Source: Anaerolineae bacterium | Lineage (GTDB): Bacteria; Chloroflexota; Anaerolineae; Anaerolineales; Villigracilaceae | Direction of reading: 5' to 3' | DNA length: 64,000 nt | Assembly (NCBI GenBank): GCA_018645405.1 | Contig: JABGOQ010000072.1 | Location: forward strand, 20,528 to 84,527 | Shown: positions 60,097 to 64,000 of the stretch, one piece after another | Layout of the letters: the number at the start of each line of letters is the position of its first letter | Position numbering within the stretch: the stretch's first letter is position 1 | Notes under the pieces: generated by a model | What the model was told of the DNA's origin: nothing | Seen by the model: the letters and a program-made list of their open reading frames with translations, nothing else | The model's database searches: none | Program-made: the position numbers and the translations under genes

Positions 60097-60178
60097 GCAA
60101 AAAAAAGCCCTTCTATGGTATTTGGGGGCAATATATAAATTTCACACTACATTTTATAAGTAAATTAGGAGAAACGAT

Positions 60179-62731
60179 ATGAGCACCAAGAAAGCCACTG
60201 TTGCCAAAAAACAAGGATTATTGCCCACACCGCCCATCCCAAAAGATTTACCCGATATTGACCTGACAGATAACTCACGTCAGGTATTAGAGCGTCGTTA
60301 TTTACGCCGTGGTGAAGCTGGCAACCCGATTGAAACCATCCCTGAGATGTTCTGGCGTGTTGCTTATCATGTTGCCAAAGCCGAAGAAAAATGGGGCAAT
60401 GACGTCATTGAGCGTGCCCGTGAGTTTTATCATTTATTGGTTAGTAAAAAATTCTTTCCCAACTCCCCAACATTTACTGGTGCTGGTACTCCGCTTGGGC
60501 AATTAGCCGCATGTTTCGTTCTCCCCGTAAACGATGATATGGGGAAAGATGCAGCGGGGATTTTCCAATCTCTGCGAGATGCTGCCCTGATTCAGCAGAC
60601 AGGTGGTGGGAACGGTTTCTCTTTTTCGCGTTTACGCCCGAAGGGGACGCTAGTCAACTCCTCTGCTGGGCAAGCGACGGGGCCTGTGGGCTTCCTTCGC
60701 GTCTATGATCATGCTTTTGGCGAAATTGCTCAGGGTGGCACAAGACGTGGTGCCAATATGGGCGTCCTTCGCGTGGATCATCCAGATATCGAAGATTTTA
60801 TTTCTTGCAAAACAAATGAGAACCAAATTACAAATTTCAATATCTCTGTTGGCATCACCGATAATTTTATGCAAGCTGTTGAAAAGGGTGAAAAATGGGC
60901 CTTACGCTTCCCCGATGTTCTTTCACCGAAGTATCGTGGTTTTAAGGGGACGCTGGAGCAAGCCGAAGATGCAGGCATCCCAATTCGGATTTATGAAAAA
61001 GTTGATGCACGCGAGCTTTACGAGAAAATTGTGAAACAAGCGCACCATAATGGGGAGCCAGGAATGCTCTTCCTCGACGCAGCGAATCGCGATAATCCCG
61101 TTCCGCATTTATACGCGCTTGAGTCGACAAACCCGTGTGGCGAGCAATGGCTTGGGCCTTACGAATCTTGTTGCCTTGGCTCTATCAATCTTGCCGAGCA
61201 TTACGCGCCCGATGGCGAAGTGGATTGGGAAGAAATCCGCAAGAGCACGGTTCTCGCCACTTATTTCCTCGATGATGTTGTGGATGTCAATGCTTACGTC
61301 CCCGCCGTGCCACAGCTCCTGGATGCGGCTCAGAGTGCACGCCGAATTGGTTTGGGCATTATGGGGCTGGCAGATATTATGTATCACGTTGGGGCGCGGT
61401 ATGGTTCGAGTGAGGGGCAGCAGTTTGGGGCGCAGATAATGGAGTTTGTACGGTATCACGCCATGGAAACGAGCGTTGCGATGGCGAAAGATCGTGCGCC
61501 ATTCCCCGCAATTGATGACAGTATTTATGATCCCGCTAACCTGACTTGGCAGAAACCAGAATCCGTTGTGGCGTATACCAAAAATTGGGGACGCCCGGAT
61601 GTGGACTGGGATTCCCTTGTGGATGGAATCCGAGCGCATGGAATCCGAAACGCTGCCCAAACGACGGTTGCGCCCACCGGGACAATTGCCACCGTTGCCG
61701 GATGCGAGGGATATGGCTGTGAGCCAACTTTTGCGCTCGCCTACATCCGCCACGTTGATGATAATGGCACCGATTTGCAATTAACCTACGCCAGCCCCCG
61801 CTTTGATGCGGCACTCTCTGCCGCTGGTTTGGAAGGCGAAGCCAGACAGGAGATTTTCGAGCAAGTGATGGAAAAAGGGTCCTGCCAAGATGTGACCGAT
61901 GTGCCTGCAATAATTCGGGATACTTTTGTTGTCTCCGAAGATATTACAGCTGATGAACACGTACGGATGCAATCTGCGTTGCAAGCCTTTGTAGATAATT
62001 CTCTCTCGAAAACGGTCAACTTCCCCGCGACCGCAACAGAAGAAGATGTCTCGAAAGCCTATAAATTGGCATGGGAATTGGGATGCAAAGGCATCACCGT
62101 TTACGTGACCGGCTCGCGCGATGCGGTTGTGCTGGAAACCAAAGCCACCGCCAAAAAGAAAGAACCCACCGATATGGCTTCGCTGAAACCGCTCTGGCGT
62201 GAAAGCAAAAAACCGCGCCCGCGCGCGTTATTGGGATGGACCTATAACGTTGAAACGCCCCTAGGGAAAGCCTTTGTGACTGTCAATGAAAATGGCGGTA
62301 GACAACCTTTTGAAGTCTTTGTAAATACATCCAAAGCTGGCTCTGAGACCGCTGCCGTTTCAGAAGCAATTGGACGTATGATTTCGTATATCTTGCGTTT
62401 GGCATCGCCTGTTTCGCCGCGCGACCGCATCAAAGAGATTGTCCGCCAACTCGGCGGGATCGGAGGCGGTCGTTCGCTGGGATTTGGCGCAAAACGCGTC
62501 CGTTCTTTGCCAGATGGTGTTGGGCAGGTTTTGGCTGAATATCTTCGTGAAGCCGATGAGAATCTCAGCGAATGGTTGCCCCCTGTAGAAGACACCGCTC
62601 CCAGCAATGGCGGGCTTGAAGTTCCCCAAATGCCGCGTATCGGTGATCTCTGCCCCGAATGTGGTGAAGCGGCTGTCGTGAACGAAGAAGGCTGCCGCAA
62701 ATGCTATGCCTGTGCTTTTAGTGAGTGTTAA
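60179..62731 (+). CDS. nrdJ: Adenosylcobalamin-dependent ribonucleoside-diphosphate reductase (class II)
   Basis: An 850-residue class II RNR. Core features are [15 protein letters not shown] with a redox Cys, [31 protein letters not shown] (catalytic Cys in NPCGE), [34 protein letters not shown], and a C-terminal domain with VGQVLAEYL. The tail is [21 protein letters not shown] with zinc-type and redox cysteines. It needs B12, works with or without oxygen and has no small subunit. [12 protein letters not shown] near residue 35 is typical. TTAGGAG lies before the ATG. Confidence 0.97.
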   Translation: MSTKKATVAKKQGLLPTPPIPKDLPDIDLTDNSRQVLERRYLRRGEAGNPIETIPEMFWRVAYHVAKAEEKWGNDVIERAREFYHLLVSKKFFPNSPTFTGAGTPLGQLAACFVLPVNDDMGKDAAGIFQSLRDAALIQQTGGGNGFSFSRLRPKGTLVNSSAGQATGPVGFLRVYDHAFGEIAQGGTRRGANMGVLRVDHPDIEDFISCKTNENQITNFNISVGITDNFMQAVEKGEKWALRFPDVLSPKYRGFKGTLEQAEDAGIPIRIYEKVDARELYEKIVKQAHHNGEPGMLFLDAANRDNPVPHLYALESTNPCGEQWLGPYESCCLGSINLAEHYAPDGEVDWEEIRKSTVLATYFLDDVVDVNAYVPAVPQLLDAAQSARRIGLGIMGLADIMYHVGARYGSSEGQQFGAQIMEFVRYHAMETSVAMAKDRAPFPAIDDSIYDPANLTWQKPESVVAYTKNWGRPDVDWDSLVDGIRAHGIRNAAQTTVAPTGTIATVAGCEGYGCEPTFALAYIRHVDDNGTDLQLTYASPRFDAALSAAGLEGEARQEIFEQVMEKGSCQDVTDVPAIIRDTFVVSEDITADEHVRMQSALQAFVDNSLSKTVNFPATATEEDVSKAYKLAWELGCKGITVYVTGSRDAVVLETKATAKKKEPTDMASLKPLWRESKKPRPRALLGWTYNVETPLGKAFVTVNENGGRQPFEVFVNTSKAGSETAAVSEAIGRMISYILRLASPVSPRDRIKEIVRQLGGIGGGRSLGFGAKRVRSLPDGVGQVLAEYLREADENLSEWLPPVEDTAPSNGGLEVPQMPRIGDLCPECGEAAVVNEEGCRKCYACAFSEC

Positions 62732-62734
62732 GGC

Positions 62735-62770
62735 TTCGGTTTGAAAGTTTGAAGGTTTAAAGTTGAAGGA
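62735..62770 (+). repeat. Octanucleotide tandem array 5 (GTTTGAAN)
   Basis: GTTTGAAA, GTTTGAAG, GTTTAAA and AGTTGAAG follow each other from 62739 to 62769, between the nrdJ stop and its terminator. The units are close to the reverse complement of array 3 at 21486. Confidence 0.7.
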
Positions 62771-62798
62771 GGCTCTTGGATAAAAGCCTCCTTTTTTC
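62767..62798 (+). terminator. Intrinsic terminator after nrdJ
   Basis: A 9-bp stem AAGGAGGCT/AGCCTCCTT (62767-62775 with 62786-62794), with six Ts at 62793-62798 beginning within the right arm. Confidence 0.88.
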
Positions 62799-62908
62799 TT
62801 TATACTGGTATCGCTTATAGTGATTCTTCTCCATCCACAATATATTGACCTTGCTCTTTCCCTATTTTATGAAACAATCTATCCTCACCGACCAGTAAGC
62901 TCAATCTG

Positions 62909-63967
62909 CTAATCTACACAGATTTCTTCTTTAGACCCGAAGGATACAGATTCATGCTCACCAGGCAATAGCGTAATTGTATGCATCTTGGGCGTTGTAA
63001 GCGTTCTCGCATCAGGACTCTCATTACATTTTTCCTCTATATCCACGCTAACACAATAAGTACCCGCAGCTAATTCTGTGAATGAGTAATTGATGTTAGG
63101 CGAAGATAAATTGAATGCTGTTGAGGTAATGTCCTTAAACCCGGATGAATTACAACTTCCTAAGCCAAGCGAAATGGGTATGCCTGCCAAAGACGATTCT
63201 ATAGAATCTATGCCATCTCCATTGGCATCATCCCAAACTTTCCCCGATATACTTGCTGGCATTGGTGTAATAGTTATGGTTATTGTTGGTGTTCTTGTAG
63301 CAGTAGGGCTGGGTGTGAAAGTCGGAGTTATCGTAGGTGGTTCTATAATTGGTGGTGGCTCCAGAAAGGGCGTGGAGGTCAGTGTCGGAGGGTCAGGAAG
63401 CAGCGTATTTGGTGCGTTAGTTCTGGTTGACGGAACTATTGGGGGGCGCGAACCAGGATCCCAAGTGCTGAAAAGATAAACCCCAAACAAAACGACAATA
63501 CATATAAGCGGGATCAGGAGTCCTCCAATTATTAAGGACAATTTGGGCTTGGCTTTTGGTAGAGCAGGTTTCGAAGGCGTAGCGCTTTGCTGAGTTCCCT
63601 TCCCCTTTTGCGACGCTGCAATTAATTGTGGATCTTGAAGCAGGATATTATGCTTATCCCCTTCAAAATGCAGCCCTTTAATCCCGGCCTCCCATAATTT
63701 CGGGTTGTTGTTTAGTGCCTGAGCCTTGAGTTCATACGATAAATGATAGGGAATATCAATAATAAATTTTCCTGAACTTATTCCTACGATTTTAGCAGGG
63801 TCTAGAGATATGCCCAGAATACCATTCAATAATAAGAATAATTTCTGTTTTTCTTTCTCTGCTTGATCGCCTTCCTGAACCTTGTCCACACTAAGCTCAG
63901 CTCGGCGGATACTTGGGAGAACCGGCTTGATTTTTTTCTTTTCTACCTGCGGATTCCGGTGAAACAA
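62909..63967 (-). CDS. TM protein with SdrD_B-like/Cna-B-type extracellular domain
   Basis: A 352-residue frame. The N-terminal cytosolic domain (about 35-120, with IVGISSGKFIIDIPYHLSYE) is unassigned. One transmembrane helix follows (about 148-168). A Pro/Thr-rich linker (about 175-235) leads to a B-type repeat domain: SISGKVWDDANGDGIDSIE with a calcium-type Asp cluster, closing at AAGTYCVSVDIEEKC. The apparent start is TTG 63967 without an SD, and an in-frame stop occurs 5 codons upstream; a later start is possible. Its domain plan suggests linking an inside signal to a surface domain. Confidence 0.7.
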   Translation of the reverse strand: MFHRNPQVEKKKIKPVLPSIRRAELSVDKVQEGDQAEKEKQKLFLLLNGILGISLDPAKIVGISSGKFIIDIPYHLSYELKAQALNNNPKLWEAGIKGLHFEGDKHNILLQDPQLIAASQKGKGTQQSATPSKPALPKAKPKLSLIIGGLLIPLICIVVLFGVYLFSTWDPGSRPPIVPSTRTNAPNTLLPDPPTLTSTPFLEPPPIIEPPTITPTFTPSPTATRTPTITITITPMPASISGKVWDDANGDGIDSIESSLAGIPISLGLGSCNSSGFKDITSTAFNLSSPNINYSFTELAAGTYCVSVDIEEKCNESPDARTLTTPKMHTITLLPGEHESVSFGSKEEICVD

Positions 63968-64000
63968 TCCACTGATTCCGTTTTATGTCGTCCACTTTAG

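Noticed and set aside
61109..61780. Long minus-strand frame within nrdJ
   Set aside because: Antisense shadow of a highly conserved enzyme with no coherent domain.
63090..63479. Plus-strand Gly/Val-rich frame opposite the last gene
   Set aside because: It is the complement of the Pro/Thr-rich linker of the minus-strand protein.

Overview
The window reads as a chromosomal segment of an uncultured-type bacterium of moderate GC content, most likely a Chloroflexota of the Anaerolineae kind. This is an inference from gene content, not from a marker-gene comparison. The supporting signs are: two F420-type proteins (an F420:NADP oxidoreductase and a deazaflavin-dependent nitroreductase-like protein), a membrane-anchored reductive-dehalogenase-like protein, a B12-dependent (class II) ribonucleotide reductase paired with NrdR, a tad/Flp pilus locus with no secretin gene in view, two MoeA paralogues of which one carries a periplasmic-binding-like domain, and Gld-type ABC genes next to the primary sigma factor. 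No rRNA, tRNA, CRISPR array, prophage or insertion sequence was recognised.

Layout. 0-5.5 kb: a tight plus-strand export operon (membrane methyltransferase-like protein, ABC-2 permease, HlyD-type adaptor, F420-type oxidoreductase, two ABC ATPases) closed by a terminator. 5.6-18.1 kb: almost entirely minus-strand genes: PspC, the fluoride channel CrcB with a riboswitch-like leader, a hypothetical membrane protein, YjbQ, a GyrI-like protein, DNA polymerase IV, the RdhA-like protein, the F420:NADP oxidoreductase, an SsnA amidohydrolase, a membrane NACHT/HEAT NTPase, a coiled-coil zinc-ribbon protein and a beta-lactamase-fold hydrolase. 18.2-25.9 kb: plus-strand metabolism: proline dehydrogenase, an SDR, a DinB/ClbS-fold protein, a UbiA-like protein, MoeA, an SH3 lipoprotein, a MoeA-PBP fusion and a receiver protein.

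26-33 kb: a pentaheme cytochrome lipoprotein (minus) diverges from a four-gene Gld-type ABC operon, followed by rpoD. 33-48.8 kb: an envelope-glycan region with a sulfatase-fold membrane protein, six large GT-C-like polytopic membrane proteins, a LAB_N protein, a methyltransferase and a GT2 enzyme. AlaX, an aldo/keto reductase and a diacylglycerol-kinase-like enzyme interrupt it. 48.9-57.6 kb: a LuxR-type regulator and a DegS-type kinase, then the Flp pilin (49 codons), CpaB, TadZ/CpaE, TadA, TadB, TadC and a frameshifted comF. 57.6-64 kb: HPF, FolE, FolB, NrdR, class II RNR NrdJ and a TM protein with a B-type repeat domain.

The most unusual signals are repeats rather than genes. Five degenerate arrays with a 7-8 bp period lie between genes or, once, inside a membrane-protein gene. 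One palindromic-type repeat sits in frame inside moeA, and one G-rich perfect hairpin overlaps the start of a GT-C gene. Other points worth following are a single-base frameshift in comF, complementary loss of motifs in the two ABC ATPases, two promoters placed so close to start codons that leaderless transcripts are likely, and the dehalogenase-like protein with an N-terminal membrane anchor instead of a Tat signal.
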